Notes: generated by a model not told the origin, from the sequence alone. Counted from the stretch's first letter, positions 7,905 through 17,297 are shown. The stretch: DNA of 58,350 bases from an uncultured Bradyrhizobium sp. (GCF_936943645.1 NZ_CAKZJO010000066.1:1-58350); one strand, 5' to 3'. Program-made: numbers and translations.

Positions 7905-10781
7905 CTACGTCGCCTGCTTCAGCCGCTCCAGTGCCTCGAGCAATTTGGCCTTGCGGGCCAGCGCCGCCTCGCGCTTTTCGCGCTCCTCCTCGACGACCTC
8001 CTCGGCCGCGTTGGCGATGAACTTTTCGTTCGCCAGCTTGGACTCGGCGCGCTTGATATCGGCATCGGCTTTGCCGATTTCCTTGTCGAGACGCGTGCGC
8101 TCGGCGGCAACGTCGATCACGCCCTTGAGCGGCAGCGCAGCGACCTCGCCACGTACGAGCAACTGTACCGCGCCGTCAGGCGCGCGGTCGGCGAAGGAGA
8201 TGTCAGACAGCCGTGCCATGCGCTTGATGACGTCGGTCCAGCGCGGCGCGCGCTCCCTCGTTTCCGCGGAGGCACCCGCAAGCACCAGCGCCGTCAGCGT
8301 CGCCGGCGGGATGTTCATCTCGGCGCGCACCGAGCGGATCTGTGTGACAAGGTCGATCACCCAGCCGATCTCGGCCTCAGCCTTGGGATCGGTGAAGTCG
8401 GCGTGGTCGAAGATCGGCATGGCCAGCATCGGCGACACCAGCGGATCGGTCGGTCCCGCCGCCGCGGCGAGCATCGCCAGCTGTTCCGGCGTCGGCTCGG
8501 CCGGCTTCAGCGGCCACGGCGCAAGTGCGAGCAGGCCGTCGCGCTGGGCAGTCACCTCCCAAAGCTCTTCGGTGATGAAGGGCATGAAGGGGTGCAGCAG
8601 CTTCAGGATCTCGTCGCGCGCCCAGGCGACCATGGCGCGGGTCTCGTCCTTGGCCGGGCCGTCCGGACCGAGCAGCACGGGCTTGGCGAGCTCGACATAC
8701 CAGTCGCAATAGACGTTCCAGACGAAGCGGTAGATGCTGCCTGCGGCATCGTTGAAGCGATAAGCCTCGATCGCCTCGGTCACCTCGCGCGTGGTGTGCG
8801 CGCTCTCATGCGCGATCCAGCGATTGAGCGTTTCCTTCGCCTTGGCAGGCTCGAAACCGTCGGGCACGGCGCAATGGTTCATCTCCGCGAAGCGCGAGGC
8901 ATTCCAGAGCTTGGTCGCGAAATTGCGATAGCCCTCGACGCGGCTGGTGGCGAGCTTGATGTCGCGGCCCTGAGCCGCCATCGCGGCCAGCGTGAAGCGC
9001 AGCGCGTCCGCGCCGTATTCGTCGATCAGGTTGAGCGGATCGATGACGTTGCCCTTCGACTTCGACATCTTGGCGCCCTTCTCGTCGCGGACGAGGGCGT
9101 GGATGTAGATCGTCGAGAACGGCACCTCCTTCATGAAGTGCAGGCCCATCATCATCATGCGGGCGACCCAGAAGAAGATGATGTCGAAGCCGGTCACCAG
9201 CGCGTTGGTCGGGTAGTAGCGCTGCACCTCCGGCGTGTCGTCGGGCCAGCCGAGCGTCGAGAACGGCCAAAGCGCCGAGGAGAACCAGGTGTCGAGCACG
9301 TCCTCGTCGCGCGTGATGAAGCCTTCGCGCTTGTTGCGGTCGAGCGCCATCTCGCGGCCCTGCTCGGCCGTGATGACTTCCTGCTCGACGTAATAGCCGA
9401 GCGCGTGGCTGATCGCCTCTTCCTCGGTCTCGGCGACGAACACCTTGCCGTCGGGACCGTACCAGGCCGGGATCTGATGGCCCCACCACAGCTGGCGCGA
9501 GATGCACCAGGGCTGGATGTTCTCCATCCAGTCGAAATAGGTCTTTTCCCAGTTTTTCGGCACGAACGAGGTCTCGCCCGAACGCACCGCGGCGATCGCG
9601 GGCTTGGCCAGCGTCTTGGCGTCGACGTACCACTGGTCGGTCAGATACGGCTCGATCACGGTGCCCGAGCGGTCGCCGTGCGGCACCATGTGGGTGTGCG
9701 GCTCGATGCGCTCGACGAAGCCGAAGCTCTCCAGCCGTTCGACGATGCGCTTGCGCGCGGCGAAGCGGTCGACCTTGTGGAATTCCTCGGCGAATTGCGA
9801 AGCGCCTTCCGGCAGCTCGCGCAGATAGTCCTCGTTGTCGACGAGATCGAGGCAGCCTTCCCTGTCGATCACGCTGATGCGGCGCAGGCCGTGGCGATTG
9901 CCAACCTCGAAATCGTTGAAGTCGTGCGCCGGCGTGATCTTGACCGCGCCCGAGCCCTTTTCCGGATCGGAATAGTCGTCGGCGACGATCTGGATCTTGC
10001 GGCCGACCAGCGGCAGGATCACGTTCTTGCCGACCAGCTTCAGATAGCGCTCGTCCTCGGGATGCACGGCGACGCCGGTATCGCCGAGCATCGTCTCGGG
10101 GCGCGTGGTGGCGACGACGATGAAGCTCGAGGGATCCTCGGGATTGAAGGTCTTGCCCTCGATCGGATAGCGCAGATACCAGAGGTGGCCCTTCACCTCG
10201 GTCTGCTGCACTTCGAGATCGGAGATCGCGGTGAGCAGCTTGGTGTCCCAGTTCACCAGCCGCTTGTCCTTGTAGATCAGGCCGTCGCGGTGCAGCTCGA
10301 CGAACACCTTGACGACCGCCTTCGACAGGCCCTCGTCCATGGTGAAGCGCTCGCGCGACCAGTCGCAGGAGGCGCCGAGACGCTTGAGCTGGTTGATGAT
10401 GGTGTCGCCGCTCTCGGCCTTCCACTGCCAGACGCGCTCGAGGAACTTCTCGCGGCCCATCTCTCGGCGGCTAGGCTGCTGGCGCTCCATCAGTTGCCGC
10501 TCGACCACCATCTGGGTGGCGATGCCGGCATGGTCGGTGCCGGGCTGCCACAGCACGTCGCGGCCGCGCATGCGCTCGAACCGGCACAATATGTCCTGGA
10601 GCGTGTTGTTGAGGGCGTGGCCCATGTGCAGCGAGCCCGTCACGTTCGGCGGCGGGATCACGATGGTAAAGGGCACGGCGTCGCGGCGGTCGGGACGGCC
10701 GGCCTTGAAGGCAAGGCTGTCCTCCCACACCACGGACATGCGGGCTTCGATATCGGCGGGCTGGTAATTTTTCTCGATCAT
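7905..10781 (-). CDS. valS: Valyl-tRNA synthetase
   Basis: A 958-aa class I aminoacyl-tRNA synthetase charging tRNA-Val. The HIGH-type motif is HMGH at 52-55 (PPPNVTGSLHMGH) and KMSKS lies near residue 570 (GAKMSKSKGN). The inserted editing domain lies between them, with 'TTRPETMLGDTGVAV'. The C-terminal ~75 residues form the usual tRNA-binding coiled coil (DKEIGKADADIKRAESKL...). Length is typical. It probably has its own promoter in the 129-bp gap after popZ, although popZ is transcribed towards it. Confidence 0.97.
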   Translation of the reverse strand: MIEKNYQPADIEARMSVVWEDSLAFKAGRPDRRDAVPFTIVIPPPNVTGSLHMGHALNNTLQDILCRFERMRGRDVLWQPGTDHAGIATQMVVERQLMERQQPSRREMGREKFLERVWQWKAESGDTIINQLKRLGASCDWSRERFTMDEGLSKAVVKVFVELHRDGLIYKDKRLVNWDTKLLTAISDLEVQQTEVKGHLWYLRYPIEGKTFNPEDPSSFIVVATTRPETMLGDTGVAVHPEDERYLKLVGKNVILPLVGRKIQIVADDYSDPEKGSGAVKITPAHDFNDFEVGNRHGLRRISVIDREGCLDLVDNEDYLRELPEGASQFAEEFHKVDRFAARKRIVERLESFGFVERIEPHTHMVPHGDRSGTVIEPYLTDQWYVDAKTLAKPAIAAVRSGETSFVPKNWEKTYFDWMENIQPWCISRQLWWGHQIPAWYGPDGKVFVAETEEEAISHALGYYVEQEVITAEQGREMALDRNKREGFITRDEDVLDTWFSSALWPFSTLGWPDDTPEVQRYYPTNALVTGFDIIFFWVARMMMMGLHFMKEVPFSTIYIHALVRDEKGAKMSKSKGNVIDPLNLIDEYGADALRFTLAAMAAQGRDIKLATSRVEGYRNFATKLWNASRFAEMNHCAVPDGFEPAKAKETLNRWIAHESAHTTREVTEAIEAYRFNDAAGSIYRFVWNVYCDWYVELAKPVLLGPDGPAKDETRAMVAWARDEILKLLHPFMPFITEELWEVTAQRDGLLALAPWPLKPAEPTPEQLAMLAAAAGPTDPLVSPMLAMPIFDHADFTDPKAEAEIGWVIDLVTQIRSVRAEMNIPPATLTALVLAGASAETRERAPRWTDVIKRMARLSDISFADRAPDGAVQLLVRGEVAALPLKGVIDVAAERTRLDKEIGKADADIKRAESKLANEKFIANAAEEVVEEEREKREAALARKAKLLEALERLKQAT

Positions 10782-10910
10782 GGGGTCGCTAGAAAGCCGC
10801 GCGCGGGGCCCAAGTCAACGGAAAGCTCAGCGGCAAAAGGGCTTTCCGGCTTGTTCGGCAGGCCTGATATAACGCTTGAGCGGGGCGTTATGAGGGCTGG
10901 TCGGCCACCC

Positions 10911-11684
10911 CTACCTGCCGCCGCGCGAGACCCGCTCGATTTCGGCCTTCACAATGCGCTCCACCATGGCCGGCAGATTGTCGTCGAGCCAGGATTTCAG
11001 CATCGGACGCAGCATCTCCTTGACCAGATCCTCCAGCGTCCGCGCATTGCTGCTGAGCACCGTATGGGCCAGGGAGTTGAAGGCGGATTCGACGGCCGAG
11101 ACCGTCGATTGCGCCAGCATGGGCTGCTGCGGCGGCAGCGGCGGGGCATCGAAATCGACCGGCGCGTAGGACGGTGGCGGTGTCGGACGCGGCGGCGGGG
11201 CTTCGGCGAATTCGAGATCGTCGCGCGGCTCGACCTTGCGGAAGCTCGGCGGCGGCGGAGGCGGCGTCGGATCCATCGCCATCTCGTCCGTCAACTCGAG
11301 CACGTCGGGTTCAGGCTCCGGCTCAGGCTCCGGTTCGGGCGCACGAACCTCAGGCGCGGGCGTCGCCGCATCGAGCCCCGCCAGCAGAGCGTCGATGTCG
11401 TCCTGGCTGTTTGGCGATGCATCCGCCGCCGGTGCGGGCGGCGGAGCCGGCTTCGCGGCCGGGGCCGGCGCGGGCTTCTCAGCGGCCGGTTTGGCCGGTG
11501 CGACCTTGGACGGCGGAATGTCGTTCATCGCCTGCGGCTTTGGCGGCGCGGCCGGTGCCGCGGCTTTCTCGGGCTTGGCGGTCTCGGCCGGCGGCGGCTT
11601 GGCCTCGTCGTCGGCAATGATGCGCCGGATCGAGGCCAGAATCTCCTCCATCGAGGGTTCTGTGACCTTTGCAGGCTGCGTCAT
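10911..11684 (-). CDS. popZ: Polar organizing protein PopZ (DUF2497)
   Basis: A 257-aa cell-pole scaffold that gathers ParB/centromere complexes and signalling proteins in alphaproteobacteria. The N-terminal client-binding helix 'EPSMEEILASIRRIIADDE' and the C-terminal oligomerisation helices (about 185-255, 'LEDLVKEMLRPMLKSWLDDNLP') are conserved. The middle ~150 residues are a Pro/Ala/Glu-rich disordered spacer, which in Caulobacter PopZ sets condensate properties. The start MTQPAK (11684) is preferred over an in-frame ATG 12 nt upstream because the conserved motif follows directly. It lies between tolC-like and valS on the same strand. Confidence 0.92.
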   Translation of the reverse strand: MTQPAKVTEPSMEEILASIRRIIADDEAKPPPAETAKPEKAAAPAAPPKPQAMNDIPPSKVAPAKPAAEKPAPAPAAKPAPPPAPAADASPNSQDDIDALLAGLDAATPAPEVRAPEPEPEPEPEPDVLELTDEMAMDPTPPPPPPSFRKVEPRDDLEFAEAPPPRPTPPPSYAPVDFDAPPLPPQQPMLAQSTVSAVESAFNSLAHTVLSSNARTLEDLVKEMLRPMLKSWLDDNLPAMVERIVKAEIERVSRGGR

Positions 11685-11989
11685 CTCCGACTCCACATCA
11701 TCAACGCCCTCGCATGCGTTGTTTTACACCAAGCACGACAGGATTGGCCGGTTCCGCAACGAGCGCCCCGACATTTTCGTCGCGGCAGCCCGACTTGTCC
11801 CCAGATCACGGCTCAACGTGCGGCGGTGCGCCCCTGCCCCCGGCACTCAAGCTTTACGCACACGGCATCAATGCGAGCCGAATCGACCCGCATTGTCTTG
11901 ACAAGGCTATGTCAGGGATTTTGACGATTGCAAGCAAAGCGCCGGTCGGCTTCGGCTATTGGCGAGGCCGACCGGACGACTACGGGACT
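11685..11989. other. Intergenic region between tolC-like and popZ
   Basis: About 300 bp with no supportable gene. It holds a terminator-like hairpin after tolC (11942-11975) and must contain the popZ promoter. I see no repeat or RNA gene in the rest. Confidence 0.5.
11942..11975 (-). terminator. Hairpin downstream of the tolC-like gene
   Basis: A 9-bp stem (CCGGTCGGC/GCCGACCGG) with a 16-nt loop begins 15 nt beyond the TolC stop. Read on the minus strand it is followed by CGCTTTGCTTG, only weakly U-rich, so it may be an inefficient intrinsic terminator or an RNA 3'-end stabiliser. Confidence 0.45.
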
Positions 11990-13405
11990 TCAGCGCCCGT
12001 CAGGCGTACGCACGCCGACCCAGCTGTCGCGGACCTGATGGTAGTGAACGCTGGGATCGTAGACCGAGGTCGCAAGGCCGAGCACCTGCGGCGACAGACG
12101 GCCGACGGCGGCCAGCACCTGGTAGGATGCGACGACGCGGTCGTGCTGTGCGGTCACCAACGCGACGCGCGCGTTGACCAGCGCCTGCTGCGCGTTGAGC
12201 ACGTCGAGCGTGGTGCGCTGGCCGGCCTTGGCTTCCTCGCGCACGCCGTTCAGTGCGATCTCGGACGCCGTCACCTGCGCCTGCGCCGACTGCACTTGCG
12301 CCTTGCCCGCCTGCAACGAGCCCCACCACTGCACCACCGTCGCACGGGTCTGGTCGCGCGTATTTTCGAGGTTGAGACGCTGTTGCGCCAGGTTTTCCTT
12401 GGACTGGCGGATCAGCGCATATTCAGCACCGCCCTGATAGATCGGCACCGAGAGCTGAGCGGTCGCTGCGGCATTGAACGCCCTGTACTGAATCAGGGAC
12501 TGTTCGTTCGCCTGCGTGGCACTGGCCTGCAACGTGACCGTCGGCAGCAGTGCGCCCTCGGCGACCTTGACCTGCAGGTAATTGACGTCGATGCCGAACA
12601 TGGCCGCCGTGACGTTGGGATGCTCAACGAGGCCGAGTTCGACCGCGGCGGCAAGCGATGCGGGCAGGAAACGATCGACCGGCGAGCCGGGCGCAAGGTT
12701 CGTCGGCTCGTTGCCGATGATGCGTCGGAAATTCGCGCGCGTGGTCGTCAGATTTGCTTCGGCAGTCAGAGCCTGAGTCCTGCCGGCCGCGAGCTGTGCT
12801 TCCGATTGTGCAACGTCGGTGCGCGTGACTTCGCCGACATTGAAGCGGTCACGAGTCTGCTTGAGAGTTTGCTCGAGCACCCGCACGTTGCTGCGCTGAA
12901 CTTCGAGCGTGGCCGCGTCGCGCAGATAGTCCATATAGGTCGTGGCGGCTTGGAGAAGCACACTCTGATCGAGGCTGCGCAGCGCCTCGCGCGAGCCAGA
13001 CACCTGGCTCTCTGCCGCGCGCGTGCGGTTGGCAGTCTGGTTGCCGTTGTAGAGCGTCTGCTGCACCGTCAGGCCCGCGCTACGGGGCACAGTTGTCCCG
13101 TTGATCGGTACGCTTCCGGGCGCGCTTAGCGTGTCACTATATTGATAGCCGGCACTCGCGGTCAGATTGACCTTGGGCCGATAACCGGACAACGCCTGAG
13201 GAACGTTCTCGTCGGTCGAGCGCACCTGGGCACGTTGCGCGTTGAGCTGCGGATTGTTTTGATAGGCGCGCACCAGTGCGGCATTGATCGTGTCCGCCAA
13301 GGCAGGCGTCGGCCCGGCAAGCGCGAGCAGCAGGACCGAAACCGCAGCTCCGGTGAAGAGCTTCACCCCATGCATCCCAAAAATTCCGTTCATTCTAACG
13401 CCCAC
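11990..13405 (-). CDS. tolC: TolC-family outer-membrane efflux/secretion channel
   Basis: A 471-aa protein with a signal peptide (hydrophobic core at about 15-35, ending ALA) and two OEP repeats that form the trimeric beta-barrel/alpha-tunnel used by type I secretion and efflux pumps. Markers are 'ALVRAYQNNPQLNAQRAQVRSTDE', 'RDRFNVGEVTRTDVAQSEAQLA' and, in the second half, 'AGQRTTLDVLNAQQALVNARVALV'. Starts at residues 1, 5 and 11 are all possible. It is downstream of a Pcm-like methyltransferase, a neighbourhood common in alphaproteobacteria. Unlike the NodT-type factor at 31-32.5 kb it has no lipobox and no adjacent pump. Confidence 0.92.
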   Translation of the reverse strand: MGVRMNGIFGMHGVKLFTGAAVSVLLLALAGPTPALADTINAALVRAYQNNPQLNAQRAQVRSTDENVPQALSGYRPKVNLTASAGYQYSDTLSAPGSVPINGTTVPRSAGLTVQQTLYNGNQTANRTRAAESQVSGSREALRSLDQSVLLQAATTYMDYLRDAATLEVQRSNVRVLEQTLKQTRDRFNVGEVTRTDVAQSEAQLAAGRTQALTAEANLTTTRANFRRIIGNEPTNLAPGSPVDRFLPASLAAAVELGLVEHPNVTAAMFGIDVNYLQVKVAEGALLPTVTLQASATQANEQSLIQYRAFNAAATAQLSVPIYQGGAEYALIRQSKENLAQQRLNLENTRDQTRATVVQWWGSLQAGKAQVQSAQAQVTASEIALNGVREEAKAGQRTTLDVLNAQQALVNARVALVTAQHDRVVASYQVLAAVGRLSPQVLGLATSVYDPSVHYHQVRDSWVGVRTPDGR

Positions 13406-13581
13406 CTCGTGCCCGCGAGCTGGGTTACCGTCTACCGAGTGGAGTCGTTGCCCCGCCGCAACATAGGATGCGGATTGGCGCGACGGAACTACCTCAGCGC
13501 AGTTCTCGGTGGAAACTCTTCACGTGCAGCATCCCGGCCACACTTCTGATTCAGAACGGGATTTTAACGGGGTTTGGTCCG

Positions 13582-14244
13582 TCAGAAGACGAAGGCGGCC
13601 GCCCGTTCGAGCCCGGGAAGGACCGGGGCTGCGGCATCGAACAGGGTTCGATGGCCGAATTCGCCGTGGGTCCGGGTCACGATCATGGCCCGCGGCGGCC
13701 GAGATTCGGCTGATACCCCCACCAGACGCCCGCCCTCCTTCAGCTGCCCGAGCAGCGCCTGCGGCACCACCTCGGTGGCGCCATTGAGGATGATCACGTC
13801 ATAGGGAGCGGCGGCAGCGTCGCCCTCGGTGCAGGCCGCGGCCTTGCAGGTGACGTTGGCAAGTCCGAGGGACGCGAGGGCATCCCTGGCTTTCGCGGCC
13901 AGGACCGAATCGCACTCCGTTGCCGTGACCTGGCTGGCCAGCTTGGCGGCCAGTGCCGCGAGGTATCCCGTGGCGCAGCCGACCACCAGCACGCTGTCGC
14001 CCTCGCCGATCTCGGCGGCCTGCAGCAGCTTGCCGGTCAATTGCGCCTTGATAAGGAAACGCTTGGCGGGGCCCTCGCTCACGTCGAGGTCGATATCCAG
14101 ATAGGCCAGCGCCTGCCGGCTGGCCGGCACGAAGGCCTCGCGCGGAACCGTGAGCATGGCATCGAGAACACGACGGTCGGTGACGTCATTGGTGCGCACC
14201 TGGCCATCGACCATTTTGAGGCGCGCGGTCGAGAAACCGGACAT
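13582..14244 (-). CDS. Protein-L-isoaspartate methyltransferase family protein, divergent
   Basis: A 220-aa class I SAM-dependent methyltransferase fold starting MSGFSTARLKMVDGQVRTNDVTD. The overall Pcm layout is present: the N-terminal 'ARLKMVDGQV', 'VPREAFVP', then the SAM loop. However, the SAM-binding motif reads VLVVGCATGY, where active PIMTs have an acidic residue and G-x-G-S/T-G. Repair activity is therefore uncertain. The ATG at 14244 is preferred because it opens the family-like N-terminus; the frame stays open upstream but without protein-like sequence. It lies 176 bp upstream of tolC on the same strand. Confidence 0.8.
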   Translation of the reverse strand: MSGFSTARLKMVDGQVRTNDVTDRRVLDAMLTVPREAFVPASRQALAYLDIDLDVSEGPAKRFLIKAQLTGKLLQAAEIGEGDSVLVVGCATGYLAALAAKLASQVTATECDSVLAAKARDALASLGLANVTCKAAACTEGDAAAAPYDVIILNGATEVVPQALLGQLKEGGRLVGVSAESRPPRAMIVTRTHGEFGHRTLFDAAAPVLPGLERAAAFVF

Positions 14245-14381
14245 TTGCGGACCCTGCAATGCGGACGATGCCGCGGACGAAATTCGCGGCATCTTTGGAG
14301 CATGCACGGCGAAAACGCAACACGGCCGTTCGCCTGCGGGCTTGAGGCTTCCGCATCTTACCGCTTCAGGGACCGGAAGGA

Positions 14382-14561
14382 TTATTCGATGGCGACCGCG
14401 AGGCGGCCGATCAGAGCGGCGACCTCGTCCAGCCGCGCCGAATCGGGCGTCTCGACCGCACGGGCCAGACAGGCGAGGCATTCGTCGTCGCTCAGCTCGG
14501 GAACGTCGGCCGGCAGAATCGAGGGGGCCATGTGCGAACGGTCGACCTGGATGTCTCGCAT
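14382..14561 (-). CDS. Small acidic hypothetical protein, 59 aa
   Basis: A short ORF starting MRDIQVDRSHMAPSILPADV, with GGAG about 10 nt upstream of the ATG. It has an acidic, helical second half (ELSDDECLACLARAVE...) with two cysteines three residues apart. Composition and third-position GC are protein-like. It lies 137 bp upstream of the Pcm-like gene on the same strand and could be the first gene of that unit. I do not recognise a family. Confidence 0.5.
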   Translation of the reverse strand: MRDIQVDRSHMAPSILPADVPELSDDECLACLARAVETPDSARLDEVAALIGRLAVAIE

Positions 14562-14775
14562 GGGAATCAGCTCCGTAAAAATCCGGCGTCCCCAAGGCTC
14601 GATTTCAATTGAGTCGATTTGCCGCCGTCCTCATGGCTCGACGGCGCCCGTGCACACATCTGCTTGAACATGATTCCGGGCAGTCAGTCGCGAATGCGCG
14701 GCTCAGAAAACAAAGCAACCACGTCGCGCACCACATGAGGGCGCGACCATAAATCATTGAATTTGCGGTAAGATT

Positions 14776-14850
14776 TGGCTCCCCGGGCTGGATTCGAACC
14801 AGCGACCATCCGATTAACAGTCGGATGCTCTACCGCTGAGCTACCGAGGA
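14776..14850 (-). tRNA. tRNA-Asn (GTT)
   Basis: A complete cloverleaf on the minus strand, 75 nt with encoded CCA. The acceptor stem is TCCTCGG/CCGGGGA (one G-T pair), the D arm contains AGCTCAGCGGTAGAGC, the anticodon loop is CTGTTAATC with GTT, and the T loop is GGTTCGAATCC. Confidence 0.97.
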
Positions 14851-15001
14851 AAAGGCGAACCATTCGTTCGCGCGGGGCTGCGTATAACAAAGCCGCTTGC
14901 GCTTGCAAAGGACGAATTCGTCATCATCCGAACGGACTTGAGGAAGGACCTGAGCGGCCCCTCCTCCGGGCCATGGCCTCCGGGGCAATATCAGCCGGCC
15001 G

Positions 15002-15370
15002 CTATTCCGCGAGGAACGAGGTGGTCTTGGTGCCGGGGTCGTAGCGCAGCCGAAGCGCGGTCATCTTGCACAGGTTGACGTTCTTCCACAGCACGGCCTC
15101 GTCGTAATTCTGCCAGTCGACGCGGATGTTCCAGACGCAACCCTCATCGTCCTCGTCGAACTCGACATAGGTGCTGGTCTGGTTCTGCAACACCTTCTCG
15201 AGCTCGTTGTCCCATTCGTCCAGGCCGTCGTCCGGCGCGTTGAAGCCGAGGAATTTGATGGCGTAGCCGGTCTCGTTGACGACCGTGACGTTACGGGCGT
15301 CGGCTGCGAACGATGGCATGGCGGCGATCGACAGACCGATCGCGATCAATCCGGACAGAAAATACTTCAT
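15002..15370 (-). CDS. Small secreted hypothetical protein, 122 aa
   Basis: A 122-aa protein with a clear Sec signal peptide (MKYFLSGLIAIGLSIAAMPSFAADA; predicted cleavage after FAA or SFA). The mature ~99 residues are acidic and start as a beta-rich domain (RNVTVVNETGYAIKFLGFN). A central run of Asp/Glu (EFDEDDEGC) is followed by a second cysteine (NLCKM), so one disulfide is possible. I do not recognise the family, and an enzymatic role is not evident. It follows the flotillin operon on the same strand after a 206-bp gap with a large hairpin, so it may be transcribed separately. Confidence 0.75.
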   Translation of the reverse strand: MKYFLSGLIAIGLSIAAMPSFAADARNVTVVNETGYAIKFLGFNAPDDGLDEWDNELEKVLQNQTSTYVEFDEDDEGCVWNIRVDWQNYDEAVLWKNVNLCKMTALRLRYDPGTKTTSFLAE

Positions 15371-15459
15371 CTGAAAATCCTCCGATCGAAACAGGCCTCG
15401 GCGCCCGGCGTCGATCGGCGCAGGCGCCGCGGCAACGGAAAGCGTTGCCTTAAGACTCG

Positions 15460-15506
15460 CCCGGAGCGGTCGATGGGTTCAAGACACGATCGACCTGCGC
15501 TCCGGG
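15460..15506. other. Large stem-loop between flotillin and the secreted-protein gene
   Basis: A 15-bp interrupted stem: CCCGGAGC (15460-15467) pairs with 15499-15506, and GGTCGAT (15468-15474) pairs with 15489-15495. There is a 3-nt bulge and a 14-nt loop. No U tract follows on either strand, so it is not a standard intrinsic terminator. A smaller 7-bp hairpin lies next to it at 15431-15449. Confidence 0.5.
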
Positions 15507-15576
15507 ACGTTTGCGCGACGCGAGACGCGCACAGCCTGTTTATCGTTTCGAATTCTCAGCAGCAATGAACGGGCAT

Positions 15577-17274
15577 TCATAGATCGGCAGAGTTTGTCTT
15601 CTCCGCAGGGGCAGGCGCCGGCACCGCAGCGCCGTTGCTCTTGCCGGTCACGGCGCCGACCAGCGCCTTCACGGGATCATCGCCCGGCGCAAAGCCGCTC
15701 TGGCGCAGGATCTCGTCGATCATCGGACGCAGCGCGTGCACCTTGAGCAGCTCGCCGGCGAGCCCTTCGCCAAAGCCGACATTGCCTCCACCGGCGCCGT
15801 TGCCGCCGAACGCACCGCCGGTGTGCAGGATACGCACGTCCTTGAGGTTGGCGATCGGCTTGACCATCTCGGCCAGCGCCGACGGCATCGTCTCGATCCG
15901 CTTCTTGGCGATCTCAAAGTCGATGACGTTGGAGCCGAGCTTGTTCTGGGCCTCGTTCTTCATGGTGATGACGGCAGCTTCCGCCTCGCCGATGTTGCGC
16001 ACGCCGACCGCCTTGATCTTGTTGGACTCGGCTTCCGCCGTAGCCAGCGTCTTCACGGCCTCGGCGCGATCGAGCGAGGCTTTCTTCTCGGCTTCGGCGG
16101 CGACGATCAGCTCGGTCGATTTCCGCTCGGCCTCGGTGCGGGCGGCGAGCACCTGGGTGAGACGGGCGCGATCGGCGACCTCGACGGCACGCGCGGTCAC
16201 GACCTTTTCTTCCGCGGAGACCGCGACCGCCTCGGCGGTCTTGGCCTCGGCGACGGCCTCCGAGGTCTGCTTGCTCTTCGCTGCGATCTGGATCTCGTTC
16301 TCCTGGGTCGCGATCTGGATCTCGCGCTGGGCGTCGGTCTTGCGCTTGTTGATGGCGAGATCCGACTCGATGACGGCGGTCTCCTTGACCTGCTTGGCGC
16401 CGGCCTCCTTCTCAGCGACGGCCCGATCGGTGTCGATGCGGGCATTCTCCTCGGTCAGGCGCGCGGTCTGTGTGGCGGTCGCGACCTCGGCGCGGGTGCT
16501 TGCAGTCTTGTTGGCGATGTCGCGCTCCTGGGACAGCTCGGCTTCCTTCTTGGTCCGCTCGATGCCGAGCGTCTGCTGCCGCGCCTCGAGGTCCTTTTGC
16601 GCGATCGCCACCTCATTGTCGCGCACGATGGCGTTGCGGTCGCGGCGGCGGGTCTCGGTGACGGTCTTGAGCTGGGTCAGACCCTCGGCGTCGAAGAAAT
16701 TCTCGGGATTGAAGAATTTGACGTCGGTCTGGTCGAGCTTGGTCAACGACACCGATTCCAGCTCGAGCCCGTTCGATTTCACGTCGGATTCGACGGTGGA
16801 CTGCACGTGCTTAACGAAATCCGAGCGCTTCTCCTGAAGCTCGAGGATGCTCATGGTCGCCGCCACCGAACGCAAGCCGTCGACGAATTTCGCCTCGACC
16901 TGGTTGCGCAGGGCTTCCGCATCGTTGGTGAGCGCGCCCAGCGTCTGGCTCGCCAGCGCGATGCTCTCCTCGTCCGGGCGGACGCGCACGTAGAACTCGG
17001 CGACGATGTCGACGCGCAGGCGATCCTTGGTGATGAGGGATTCCCGCTCCTTGCGCTCCACCGTGAGCCGCAGCGTCTTCAGATTGACGCTGGCATAGGA
17101 GTGGAAGATCGGCAGGATCATGGCGCCGCCGTCGAGCACGACCTTCTTGCCGCCGAGGCCGGTGCGCACGAAGGCCTCGTCGCGCGTGGCGCGCTTGTAG
17201 AGGATGGTGAAGACGATCCCGAGAACGACGATCAGCGCGACGCCGATCATGGCCGGGACTGCGATGTCGAACAT
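15577..17274 (-). CDS. Flotillin-family membrane scaffold (YqiK-like)
   Basis: A 565-aa SPFH/flotillin protein. An N-terminal membrane helix (about 6-27) is followed by the SPFH domain ('VRTGLGGKKVVLDGGAMILPIFHSY', 'LRVDIVAEFYVRV') and a long Glu/Ala/Lys coiled coil (about 230-440). A C-terminal Gly-rich stretch (GGAFGGNGAGGGNVGFG) precedes a short helical end. Flotillins organise membrane microdomains and influence fluidity and stress responses. It is the third gene of a PspA-like/YqiJ-like/flotillin operon, 23 bp after the yqiJ-like gene, the same pairing as E. coli yqiJ-yqiK. Confidence 0.93.
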   Translation of the reverse strand: MFDIAVPAMIGVALIVVLGIVFTILYKRATRDEAFVRTGLGGKKVVLDGGAMILPIFHSYASVNLKTLRLTVERKERESLITKDRLRVDIVAEFYVRVRPDEESIALASQTLGALTNDAEALRNQVEAKFVDGLRSVAATMSILELQEKRSDFVKHVQSTVESDVKSNGLELESVSLTKLDQTDVKFFNPENFFDAEGLTQLKTVTETRRRDRNAIVRDNEVAIAQKDLEARQQTLGIERTKKEAELSQERDIANKTASTRAEVATATQTARLTEENARIDTDRAVAEKEAGAKQVKETAVIESDLAINKRKTDAQREIQIATQENEIQIAAKSKQTSEAVAEAKTAEAVAVSAEEKVVTARAVEVADRARLTQVLAARTEAERKSTELIVAAEAEKKASLDRAEAVKTLATAEAESNKIKAVGVRNIGEAEAAVITMKNEAQNKLGSNVIDFEIAKKRIETMPSALAEMVKPIANLKDVRILHTGGAFGGNGAGGGNVGFGEGLAGELLKVHALRPMIDEILRQSGFAPGDDPVKALVGAVTGKSNGAAVPAPAPAEKTNSADL

Positions 17275-17297
17275 GACTTTCTCCGATAAATGGCTTG

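Noticed and set aside
4740..11924. A 7.2-kb open reading frame on the plus strand antisense to ratA, lipA, valS and popZ.
   Set aside because: It is a shadow of GC-rich codon bias: it runs antisense to genes with clear catalytic motifs, has Arg/His/Gly/Asp-rich composition, and shows no family resemblance.
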